The notes beneath the pieces are model-generated. The model did not search any database. It was given only the letters and a program-made list of their open reading frames with translations, and had not been told where the DNA came from. A stretch of 64,000 bases of DNA. It comes from Polyangiaceae bacterium (lineage in GTDB: Bacteria; Myxococcota_A; Polyangia; Polyangiales; Polyangiaceae). Positions 47,239 through 54,953 of this stretch are shown one piece after another. A program made the translations under genes and the position numbers. How positions within the stretch are numbered: position 1 is the stretch's first letter; each line of letters opens with the position of its first letter. The stretch covers positions 248,001 to 312,000 of the forward strand of contig JAHBVY010000005.1 in the NCBI GenBank assembly GCA_019637265.1. The letters are read 5' to 3'.

Positions 47239-47838
47239 ATGAGGGGTTCGTGTTTGGTTTTGGTTATCGGGTCCGTGATGGCTGCGTGCACGCCAGCGAC
47301 GAACCCTGGCGCTGATGGCGCGAGCACGAGCACCGCCACCCTCGCCGAGCAGGATCCCGCGCAACCTGCGGCGCCAAGCCCCGTGAATACCGAGGCGCCG
47401 GCAGCCCCCGCAGCAGGGTCAGGGGAGCTCCCCATCGCGGACCTCACCAGCCTCACGCTGAAGTTCAGCGGCCCACCCGTGGCGCCGGCCTACTTCCGTG
47501 GCTACGTGACGGTCTACAAACCAGGTGAGCTGAAGCGCGAGGTCACCGGCCCGGGGCGCGACAAGAAGCGCAACGATGAACAGGCGCTCGACGCGGAGGG
47601 TCAAGCGAAGCTCGAGCAGGCGCTGAAGACCCGCGGTCTCAAGGAGCAGCCGGAGCCGGAAGATCGCGGGTGCTCGGGCGGCGTCACCTACACCCTGGAG
47701 CTGACCTACGCGGGGCAACCCCCGAAGAAGCTGCGGAGCTACCTCTGCGCGGGTGAGGCCAACGGTACCCTCGGCGGAGACATCCAGGGGTTCGAGAGCG
47801 ACGTGAACGCGCTGTTCAGCACCCCGCTCCCTTGGTAG
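47239..47838 (+). CDS. lipoprotein with C-rich beta domain
   Basis: This 199-residue lipoprotein has a signal GSCLVLVIGSVMAAC. The ATG at 47239 has GGAGGA eight bases upstream, preferred over the GTG just before. A Pro/Ala linker of about 50 residues precedes a domain of about 140 residues with SLTLKFSGPPVAPAYFRGYV, KLEQALKTRGLKEQPEPEDR, GCSGGVTYTLELTYAGQ and YLCAGEANGTLGGDIQGFES. The next gene carries a domain with the same closing pattern (GCGGGTTYTLRLV, IYLCEEPPHGTLGGDVEGFV), so the two are related. The family is not recognised. Confidence 0.7.
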   Translation: MRGSCLVLVIGSVMAACTPATNPGADGASTSTATLAEQDPAQPAAPSPVNTEAPAAPAAGSGELPIADLTSLTLKFSGPPVAPAYFRGYVTVYKPGELKREVTGPGRDKKRNDEQALDAEGQAKLEQALKTRGLKEQPEPEDRGCSGGVTYTLELTYAGQPPKKLRSYLCAGEANGTLGGDIQGFESDVNALFSTPLPW

Positions 47839-47870
47839 CGCGACGCGCGAAAGCAAAGTGACGAACCGCC

Positions 47871-48857
47871 ATGACCCTACCATCCGTCCTCCGCGCTTTC
47901 CTCGTCGCCTCCCTCGCCGCCTGCGCGTGTGATCCACAGACAGCATCGCCGCCCACCGAGCCAGGCCCGCCAGGCGAAGCACAGCCGAGCCAGGCCGCGC
48001 CCACACCGAGCGTCGCGCCCACACCGAGCGTCGCGCCGCCCGAGCCCGGGGCGCTCACCCAGCTCGTGTTTCGGGACGCTGAGCAGCCCGAGCAGGGCAC
48101 CACCTTCACCTATGAGGGGGGCGTGCTCACTCGCGCGCGCGCCTTCAAGGACGCCGCCCCCGAGCGCACGGAGCGCAAGCTGACGCAAGAGCAGCGAGCG
48201 GCGCTCCAGCAAGCGCTCGTGGAGTTGGGCCTGAACGAGGCGAAGGAGGCCGCCAAGGAGCCGCAACGCAGCTTATCGGCGGATGACTACTGCGGGCCGC
48301 GCTACTGGCTCGAACTGACGCGCCAGGGCCAGCCCCAGGTGAAGCTGCAAACGGGCCAGTGCGGCGCTCCAGCTCAGGATGGCGACTTCATCACCTTCGA
48401 GCGTCGGCTCCACGACCACTTCATCGAGCCCCTCGACCTGGAGGCCGCCTCGGAGCTCCACCTGTCCATCAACGCGGCCGCTCGCTTCCCCTCGTACGCT
48501 ATCGACCTGATGCGTAAGGAGCTGAAGCTCACTGCCGACAGCCGCAGCGCGCCGCGGGTGATCCAGCTCAGCGCCGCTGAGCGCGAGCGCATCTTGGGCG
48601 CGTTCAGAGCGCGCAAGCTGAGAGAGCAGTTCACGCGCGAGCTGCGGGGCTTGGAGGCCATCGGCTGTGGTGGCGGCACGACCTACACGCTGCGCCTCGT
48701 CCGGCAGGACAAGCCGGACATCAAGCACTCCATCTACCTGTGTGAGGAGCCGCCCCACGGGACCTTGGGCGGCGACGTGGAGGGGTTCGTGAAGGATCTC
48801 GACGCCCTCATCGCCCCCCACCTGAAGGGCGCGGCGCCCTCATCCTCCGGGAAGTAG
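47871..48857 (+). CDS. lipoprotein, two-domain relative of the preceding gene
   Basis: This 328-residue lipoprotein has a signal ASLAACAC and a Pro-rich linker with TPSVAPTPSVAPP. It contains two related domains: one (TQLVFRDAEQPEQGTTFTYE, YCGPRYWLELTRQGQPQVKL), then one ending GCGGGTTYTLRLVRQDKPDI and YLCEEPPHGTLGGDVEGFVK like its neighbour. It is 33 bases downstream in the same direction. It converges on the ZIP transporter gene with only one base between stops, which implies a shared or overlapping termination zone. The function is unknown. Confidence 0.7.
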   Translation: MTLPSVLRAFLVASLAACACDPQTASPPTEPGPPGEAQPSQAAPTPSVAPTPSVAPPEPGALTQLVFRDAEQPEQGTTFTYEGGVLTRARAFKDAAPERTERKLTQEQRAALQQALVELGLNEAKEAAKEPQRSLSADDYCGPRYWLELTRQGQPQVKLQTGQCGAPAQDGDFITFERRLHDHFIEPLDLEAASELHLSINAAARFPSYAIDLMRKELKLTADSRSAPRVIQLSAAERERILGAFRARKLREQFTRELRGLEAIGCGGGTTYTLRLVRQDKPDIKHSIYLCEEPPHGTLGGDVEGFVKDLDALIAPHLKGAAPSSSGK

Positions 48858-48858
48858 C

Positions 48859-49758
48859 TCAGCCGAGGGCGGTGTCCAGCAGCATCATCACGACGAAGCC
48901 GATCAAGAGGCCGCCGGTGGCGAACGCTTCGTGGCCCTTCCGGTGCGACTCGGGGATGATCTCGTGGCTCACCACGAACAGCATCGCCCCCGCCGCGAAC
49001 CCGAGCCCCCATGGGAGTAGCGACTCCGCGAAGGAGATGACCGCCGCGCCCAGCACCGCGCCCACTGGCTCGATCAACCCCGTGGCCGCGCCGAGCGCCA
49101 CCGAAGCGAGCCGTGAGTAGCCCGCCGCGAGCAGCGCCACGGCGACCACCAAGCCCTCGGGGACATCCTGGATCGCGATACCCGTCGCGAGGGTCTGCCC
49201 CGAGACGGGGCTCGAGCCGGCGTACGCCACGCCGATCGCGAGGCCCTCGGGCAGGTTGTGGAGCGCGATGGCAAACACGAACAGCCAGGTGCGCCGCAGC
49301 CGAACCTGCTCGCTCGGCCCCTCCACCCCCTTGATGAAGTGCTCGTGCGGCAGGCTCTTGTCCAAGACGAGCAAGGTCACGCCACCGAGTAAGAGCGCGG
49401 CGCCCACCGTCAGGCCGGCGCCCCAAGGCCCGCTGCCCAGCTCCCGCGCGTGCGCCAACCCCGGCACGATGAGCGAGAAGGCCGCCGCCGCCAGCATCAC
49501 TCCGGCGCCGAAGCCAAATAGTGAGTCTTGCAGCCTATCCGAGAGTCGCACCGAGAGCAGCACGGGGAGCGCGCCCAGCGCCGTGGCCAACGCCGCCACC
49601 AGGCCGGCGTGCAGCGCGCCCACCGTCGCGCGTGAGCCCGACGCGTAAGCGCCGACCACCGCTGCGAGCAAGAGCGCCAGGGGCAGCACCGTGCCTAGCC
49701 GAAAGACCTCACGGAGGCGCCAACCCCAAGGAGCCGGTGATGCGACGAGCGATTTCAT
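48859..49758 (-). CDS. ZIP-family metal transporter (GufA-like)
   Basis: This 299-residue inner-membrane protein moves divalent metals, most often Zn, into the cytoplasm. It has about eight membrane helices. The two conserved metal-site helices are LHNLPEGLAIGVAYAGSSP and IQDVPEGLVVAVALLAAGYS. A loop carries LPHEHFIKGVEGP, where family members have a His-rich segment. The style matches the GufA branch, first seen in Myxococcus. The start ATG is 12 bases after a promoter-like box (see the promoter entry), so the leader is very short. Regulation by metal is likely but no Zur box was recognised. Confidence 0.88.
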   Translation of the reverse strand: MKSLVASPAPWGWRLREVFRLGTVLPLALLLAAVVGAYASGSRATVGALHAGLVAALATALGALPVLLSVRLSDRLQDSLFGFGAGVMLAAAAFSLIVPGLAHARELGSGPWGAGLTVGAALLLGGVTLLVLDKSLPHEHFIKGVEGPSEQVRLRRTWLFVFAIALHNLPEGLAIGVAYAGSSPVSGQTLATGIAIQDVPEGLVVAVALLAAGYSRLASVALGAATGLIEPVGAVLGAAVISFAESLLPWGLGFAAGAMLFVVSHEIIPESHRKGHEAFATGGLLIGFVVMMLLDTALG

Positions 49759-49769
49759 GAAGACGGACT

Positions 49770-49798
49770 ATAATAATAATGCTTCTCAGTCGCATCAA
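49770..49798 (-). promoter_or_regulatory. sigma70-like promoter of the ZIP gene
   Basis: On the minus strand TTGATG, a 17-base spacer and TATTAT form a near-consensus promoter. The -10 ends 12 bases before the ATG, so the transcript would have a leader of only about five bases. The A/T-rich segment stands out in G+C-rich surroundings. Confidence 0.45.
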
Positions 49799-49890
49799 GG
49801 GCCAAGGAACCACTGAGGCGAAAAGCGTACAAAAACGGAGCCGCTGAGCGCCGCACGGCGTGCAGCGCCCTTTCAGCGCCACGCAGCGCG

Positions 49891-49910
49891 CTGCCAAACC
49901 CCCTGATCCC
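49891..49910 (+). repeat. dispersed element copy between ZIP and ligD genes
   Basis: CTGCCAAACCCCCTGATCCC keeps the left half but has lost the A run; the flank AGCGCG is also kept. It lies in the 274-base gap between the starts of ZIP and the end of ligD. No gene was seen in that gap. Confidence 0.6.
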
Positions 49911-50032
49911 CTCCCGGAAATCTAATACGCCACACTTACTAATCTACCCTTGGGGCCGTGCATCGAGGTCCATGTACGCCGAGCATTAGCACGCGATACT
50001 TACTATCTTGCTCGTCTGGCACGACGAGCGGG

Positions 50033-52651
50033 TCACCGCTTCGCCCGCTCGCCCAGGTAGGCCACCACCTCCGCGATGTCCACCGCCGCGTCCAGCAAGG
50101 TGGCGTAGGGATCGCCGAGCTCGGCGACGCGCAGTGGCACGGTCGACAGCGTGAACTCGCTGGGGTCGAGCGCCAGCGACAGCTCCTCCCACGCGAGCGG
50201 TGTGCTCACCGTCGCGCGTGGCGCCGCGCGCAGCGAGTACGGCGCGACGATGGTGCGGGAGCGCCCGTTCTGAACGGTGTCCACGTACACCCTCCCGCCG
50301 CGCGCGCCCACTCGCCGCTCCATCGTGGCGAGCTCCGGGTGCCGCTGACACAGGAGGCGCCCGATCAGCTCCGCCAAGAGCCTCGCGGTCTCGAACGAGA
50401 CGCCCGGCCCGAGCGGCGCGAGCACGTGGAGCCCCGACTGCCCGCTCGTCTTGGGGTAACCCGTGAGGCCCACCTCTTCGAGCAGCTCGCGCAAGGACAG
50501 CGCCAAGATCACGGCGTGCGCGAACGGTTGCCCCCCGAGATCGAAGTCAAAGGTGATGAAGTCACAGCTCTCGAGCGAGCCCTCGCGCCGCGAGAGCACG
50601 TGGATGACGATGCACCCGAGGTTGGCGAGGTGGAGCAGACCATCCGCGTCGTCCACCAAGAAGGTGACGCCCCGGCGCTCCTCGTCTTCCCTCGGGAGCC
50701 GCAGCGTGCGCATCCAAGGTGGCGTCCCCTTCGGCGCGTTCCACTGGAAGAAGCTCTTGCCCGCGATTCCATCAGGATACCGAACCAATACCACGGGGCG
50801 CCCGGCGAGGAACGGGAGCAGGGCGTCGGCGACCGACGCGTAGTATTCGCAGAGGTCGCCCTTGGTGTAGCCAGCGTCAGGCCAGTAGACCTTCTGTTGG
50901 TTGGTCAAGGCCACGCGCCCAGCGAGGCGCTCTTGGGCAGCCGAATGGACCGAGCCACGCGCGCCGCCTGACTCGTGAGCGTCCTCCCCTGATTCGGCCG
51001 CCTCGTCTCCAGCGGACAACGGGCGCTCGAGGCTGGCAGCTCCCGGCCGCGCGTCGCAGTCCTCCGGATCGACGTCGCTGCGCAGACCACGGAACACCGG
51101 GAAGCGCAGCGACCCAGAGTCGGACCAACCGAGGTAGCGCACGCTCGCCACCAGCTCGGGCGAAGCAAAATGACGCTCCATCGGCGCCGCCGGCAGCTCC
51201 CCTTCGGCAGGGCAGCTCGGCACCTCGATCGCGCGCAAGCGCTCGAGCAAGTCGGTCTGCGTCGCCTCGCTCAAGCCCGAGCCCGCCTTGCCGCGCAGCA
51301 CGAGGCGCCCCCCTTCGTAGCTCGCCAACAAGAGCGCCCCCAACGTACGCGAGGCGCGCTTGCGCTCCCACCCCACGATCACGAATTCGGCGTCTCGCTC
51401 GGTCTTGATCTTCACCCAGTCGGTGAGCCGCTTGGGCCCTGGATGGTAAGTTGAATCGACCTTTTTGGCGACCACCCCCTCGAGCCCCGCCTGCTGACAC
51501 AGCTGGTAGAGCGGCTCACCCTGCGCCTCGATGTGCGCGAGCACCCTGAGCCTACCTGTGCCAGGCAGCAGGCTACCGAGCAGCTCCTTGCGCACGGAGA
51601 GCGGCAACCCCGTGAGATCGTAGTCGCCGATCGCGAGCAGATCGAACACCACGTACACCACCGGTACGTCGCGGATCAAACGCTCCACGTCCCTGGGCCG
51701 CGTCGCGTGGATGCGGCGCGCCAGGCGCTCGAAGCTCGGCTTGCCTTCATCATCGAAGCTGACGATTTCACCGTCGAGCACCACCCGCTCGGGCGCGAGC
51801 GCCCGCACCGCCCGCACGATCTCCGGGAAGGCGGCCGTCGCCGCGCGCTGTTTCCGATACCGCAGGGAAACATCCTGCCCCGAGCGATCGGCGATCACGC
51901 GGACCCCATCGAGCTTCAGCTCGTAGAGGCGATCCGCCTCACTGAGACCAGCGCCCTCGGAGGCGCACAGCATGGGCGCGAGCTTGCTCGCGTCGAGGGC
52001 TCGCGCCAGCGCGCCCAGCCCCTTCGCGCAGTCGGCGAGCGCCTGGGCGATGGCGGAGCGCGTGAGGAGCTGCTCCACACGTAAGCTAGACAGCACGCTG
52101 TAGGGCTGCTGGGCAGTGATGTCCGCCTCCTGACAGGAGGCGTCTGCCTTCTTCAAGAGCAGCCACTGCCGCTGCTTCGGGGGCGGCACCTGGCGCTGCC
52201 CCGTCTCCACCAGCGCGAAGCGCCCCTTCAGCTTGTAGCCCTCGAGCCAGAGGTCGATCTTCCCCTTCGCGAGGCCCCCCTCGACCGTATCCTCGAGGTA
52301 ACGAACGACCCCAGTGTCCCACACGATCATCGGACCCGCGCCATAATTTCCGTCCGGAATCACGTCCTCGAACTCGAGGTAGGCGAGCGGGTGATTCTCC
52401 GTTTGCACCGCCAGCCGCTTGTCCGCCGGGTTCAAGCTGGGGCCGCGCGGCACCGCGAAGCTGAGCAGCGTGCCGCCGATCTGGATCCGCAGATCGTAGT
52501 GCTCACGCCGCGCGCCGTGCAGGTGCACCACGAAGGCGCCGACGCGGGTGCCCCCCTCGTAGCCTGCCTGCCCGAAGGGCTCGTTGGTGGTCTTGGGATC
52601 ACGCTTCTCGCGATAGGTCGCGAGCGGATCGGGCCCCTTCGCCTTAGCCAC
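50033..52651 (-). CDS. ligD: NHEJ DNA ligase LigD (phosphoesterase, ligase, polymerase)
   Basis: This 872-residue protein repairs double-strand breaks with Ku. The 3'-phosphoesterase domain is N-terminal (HLHGARREHYDLRIQIGG, ENHPLAYLEFEDVIPDGNYG). The ATP-dependent ligase follows with the nucleotidyl Lys246 in YELKLDGVRVIADR, then GVVAKKVDSTYHPGP. A C-terminal Prim-Pol domain starts near residue 610 (LTNQQKVYWPDAGYTKGD, CDFITFDFDLGGQPFAHAV, YPKTSGQSGLHVLAPLGPG). Domain order is PE-LIG-POL. The start overlaps the Smr gene stop by eight bases. All three enzymatic domains appear complete. Confidence 0.95.
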   Translation of the reverse strand: MAKAKGPDPLATYREKRDPKTTNEPFGQAGYEGGTRVGAFVVHLHGARREHYDLRIQIGGTLLSFAVPRGPSLNPADKRLAVQTENHPLAYLEFEDVIPDGNYGAGPMIVWDTGVVRYLEDTVEGGLAKGKIDLWLEGYKLKGRFALVETGQRQVPPPKQRQWLLLKKADASCQEADITAQQPYSVLSSLRVEQLLTRSAIAQALADCAKGLGALARALDASKLAPMLCASEGAGLSEADRLYELKLDGVRVIADRSGQDVSLRYRKQRAATAAFPEIVRAVRALAPERVVLDGEIVSFDDEGKPSFERLARRIHATRPRDVERLIRDVPVVYVVFDLLAIGDYDLTGLPLSVRKELLGSLLPGTGRLRVLAHIEAQGEPLYQLCQQAGLEGVVAKKVDSTYHPGPKRLTDWVKIKTERDAEFVIVGWERKRASRTLGALLLASYEGGRLVLRGKAGSGLSEATQTDLLERLRAIEVPSCPAEGELPAAPMERHFASPELVASVRYLGWSDSGSLRFPVFRGLRSDVDPEDCDARPGAASLERPLSAGDEAAESGEDAHESGGARGSVHSAAQERLAGRVALTNQQKVYWPDAGYTKGDLCEYYASVADALLPFLAGRPVVLVRYPDGIAGKSFFQWNAPKGTPPWMRTLRLPREDEERRGVTFLVDDADGLLHLANLGCIVIHVLSRREGSLESCDFITFDFDLGGQPFAHAVILALSLRELLEEVGLTGYPKTSGQSGLHVLAPLGPGVSFETARLLAELIGRLLCQRHPELATMERRVGARGGRVYVDTVQNGRSRTIVAPYSLRAAPRATVSTPLAWEELSLALDPSEFTLSTVPLRVAELGDPYATLLDAAVDIAEVVAYLGERAKR

Positions 52652-52952
52652 GCTCGTCGCTCGGCGTCGCGAGCCAGGCGAGCGTCGCGCCCCAACCGCC
52701 GCGCGTCGCGGGGGCGTCCTTGAAGCTCACGACGAACGGGCTCCGCGCCAGCGCCGCGTGCACCCGCGCCCGCTGCACCCCCTTGCCGCGGCCATGGATC
52801 AACCTCACCTCGTGAAAGCCCTGCTCACAAGCCGCCTCCACGTAGTCAGCCACCACGTCAGGGATGTCTCGAGGCTGGAACGTGTGGAGGTCGATGCTGT
52901 CCTCGATCGCGAGCACCACCACGTCCTCATCGTCGCTCATATTATCAGTCAT
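52644..52952 (-). CDS. small Smr-domain protein
   Basis: This 102-residue protein is a stand-alone Smr domain. The N-terminus EDSIDLHTFQPRDIPDVVADY gives the DLHxF block and the central VRLIHGRGKGVQRARVHAAL gives the HGRGKG motif. It ends GATLAWLATPSDERG. Smr domains in MutS2 have DNA-nicking activity. The gene lies between ku and ligD in one leftward run and overlaps ligD, so a role in end processing during break repair is a good inference but unproven. An ATG at 52940 is an alternative start. Confidence 0.85.
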   Translation of the reverse strand: MTDNMSDDEDVVVLAIEDSIDLHTFQPRDIPDVVADYVEAACEQGFHEVRLIHGRGKGVQRARVHAALARSPFVVSFKDAPATRGGWGATLAWLATPSDERG

Positions 52953-53070
52953 GATGATGGTTGGGGTCGGGGGATTCTGTCAGGTGTGCTGATCAGCGTC
53001 ACCCCCGAGCCTCACGCGGCGACCGATGGTCAGCTCACGTTCCGCGGCGATGCCCCAAGGGGTGGTGCGC

Positions 53071-53958
53071 TCAGCTCGCCGCCGCCTTCTTCCCACGCCC
53101 GGTCGAGCCCTTGGCGCTCTTGGCCTTCGCCTTCTTCACGGTCGGCTCCGCGTCCGCGTCCCCCTCCGCGGCGCTTTCCTTCGCCTCCACCCCCTTGGCG
53201 AGGCTCGCCTTCAGCGCCTCCATCAAGTCGATGACCTGCGCCTTGGGCTGCTCCGGCGCCACCTGGATCTCCTGCCCGGCCACCTTCTGATCGACCGCCT
53301 CGAGCACCCGCTTGGCGTAGGCGTCCTCGAAGCGCTCCGGATCGAATTGCTCCCCCGTGAGCTGATCGAGCAGCTTGTCTGCCAAGTCTTGCTCCGCCTC
53401 GCTGAACTTGAACGTCGCGCCGCGCTCCACGTCCTCGAAGGCGCGCACCTCACCGGCGTAGAACAGCTGATGCAAGATCAAGCCGTCCTGGTAGGGCCGC
53501 AGCATCACCAGCTGCTCCTTGCCGCGCGCCGCCCAGCGCCCCACCGCGACGCGGCCCTTGCGCTCCATCGCCTCCGCCAAGAGCCGGTACGGCTTGTCGC
53601 CGCCCTTGTCGGGGCCGATGTAGTAGCTCTTCTCCACCTGGATGAAGTCCACCGTCTCGAGCGGCACGAACTCCACGATCTCGAGCAGGCTGCTGCGCTC
53701 CGCCTCGAGCTGCTTCAGCTCTTCGTCAGTGAAGGTGACATACTGGCCTTTGGAGTACTCATAGCCCTTCACCAAGTCAGCTCGGCTCACCTCCACGTCG
53801 CACGTGGGGCAGCGCAGCTGCTGCTTGATGCGACCCCCGCACTCGCTGTGGAGTTGGTTGAAGCTCACCGACTGACTCGACGTCGCCGTGTAGAGCTTGA
53901 TGGGGATGGAGACGAGGCCAAAGCTGATGGTCCCGGAGCCGGTCGCGCGCGCTGCCAT
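53071..53958 (-). CDS. ku: Ku protein for non-homologous end joining
   Basis: This 295-residue protein binds DNA ends as a homodimer and recruits LigD. The N-terminus ATGSGTISFGLVSIPIKLYT and blocks NQLHSECGGRIKQQLRCPTC, KGYEYSKGQYVTFTDEELKQ and EKSYYIGPDKGGDKPYRLLA are those of bacterial Ku. The C-terminus is a Lys/Ala-rich tail (VKKAKAKSAKGSTGRGKK) that may contact DNA. It is first in the leftward run ku-smr-ligD, with a 118-base spacer before smr. Identification is secure. Confidence 0.96.
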   Translation of the reverse strand: MAARATGSGTISFGLVSIPIKLYTATSSQSVSFNQLHSECGGRIKQQLRCPTCDVEVSRADLVKGYEYSKGQYVTFTDEELKQLEAERSSLLEIVEFVPLETVDFIQVEKSYYIGPDKGGDKPYRLLAEAMERKGRVAVGRWAARGKEQLVMLRPYQDGLILHQLFYAGEVRAFEDVERGATFKFSEAEQDLADKLLDQLTGEQFDPERFEDAYAKRVLEAVDQKVAGQEIQVAPEQPKAQVIDLMEALKASLAKGVEAKESAAEGDADAEPTVKKAKAKSAKGSTGRGKKAAAS

Positions 53959-54058
53959 GTGCGTATGCTACGGGCGCCGGACGGGGGGTCCAAGATCCAG
54001 GCGGTGCCACCCAGGGTGAGGAGCCGAGCGCTGCACGTCGGTGCAGTGGGCTGCGGCG

Positions 54059-54141
54059 TTCCCAACCCCCAAAACCCCGATCCCACGACGCTGCTGAGCC
54101 CCAGGCAACACCGCCTTCGCGCCAACCCCCAACCCCGATCC
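54059..54141 (+). repeat. two dispersed element copies near ku
   Basis: TTCCCAACCCCCAAAACCCC then GATCC is at 54059-54083 and GCCAACCCCCAACCCCGATC then C is at 54121-54141. Both end GATCC, so they may be a local duplication. They lie between the divergent ku gene and the gene at 54339. Confidence 0.6.
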
Positions 54142-54338
54142 TCATGGCGCGCTCGCGCCGAGCTCCATTCCCACGCGGCTTATCCCGCAGCGCGCGAACA
54201 CTTGCTCCACCGTACCCCATCGCTCCGAAGCGGTCGGTTTGTTGGCCCAGCTCACCAGCCTCCGCTAGCCCCTCTGGAGGCGCTGGGCCGAGCTTCACAG
54301 GACACGGAGGAGCTTCACCGAGCGCGGAGGTGCGAGCC

Positions 54339-54815
54339 ATGGAAGTCAACCCTCGCGGGCGCGCGACGCTGGTGGTGATCGAGTTCGGGGGCAGCTGGCC
54401 TGCCTGGCTCGATCCGAGCGCGGCGAGCGCGGTAGGCGGCGCGCTCGCGGTGGTGGCGCAGCACTACGAGGGGCACCCGAGCGAGCTCTTGACCCAGGTG
54501 GCGAGCCGTATTTCCCGATTGGAAAATGGTGACTGGCGCCTGGGGCGCATCGTGCTGGTGAGCAACGGGCGGGTGGACCCGGGGGCGGAGACCAGCCGCG
54601 CGGTGCTGTGCCGAGCGCTGCTCACCCATGGGCTCGGGGCGGGGCTCAGCGAGCTGATCTTGACCCACGGCTACACCGACGATCGGCGCGTGGAGCGCGG
54701 CCTGAATCGCCTCGTCAACACGCTGAGCGCGGAGCCGGATTTTTTGCGGGTTCGTGTGAGCCATCGTGGCCCCGCGGCGCGGCAGGAGCTGCGCGCCGCC
54801 GTACGCGCCATGTGA
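54339..54815 (+). CDS. conserved cytoplasmic protein, function unknown
   Basis: This 158-residue protein starts at ATG 54339, with GGAGGTG correctly placed; the frame open to 54144 is upstream noise. It begins MEVNPRGRATLVVIEFGGSW and continues through HPSELLTQVASRISRLENGD, RIVLVSNGRVDPGAETSRAV, LTHGLGAGLSELILTHGYTD and LVNTLSAEPDFLRVRVSHRG. The alternation of strands and helices suggests an alpha/beta fold with a Ser/Asn/Gly-rich nucleotide-binding turn. I do not recognise a family. It lies between ku and mutS2 and may be unrelated to repair. Confidence 0.6.
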   Translation: MEVNPRGRATLVVIEFGGSWPAWLDPSAASAVGGALAVVAQHYEGHPSELLTQVASRISRLENGDWRLGRIVLVSNGRVDPGAETSRAVLCRALLTHGLGAGLSELILTHGYTDDRRVERGLNRLVNTLSAEPDFLRVRVSHRGPAARQELRAAVRAM

Positions 54816-54953
54816 GGCGCCTCGCCCCAAACAATACGCTCGCCGCACCTCCCGCTGACTAGCGTTGGGAGCAGCGCTGCCGTCCTCAGCGACCACCGCC
54901 TAGCCGCTCGCGAGCTCTGGCGCGCGCTCGGAAACGTGGCATGACGCGGCGCC

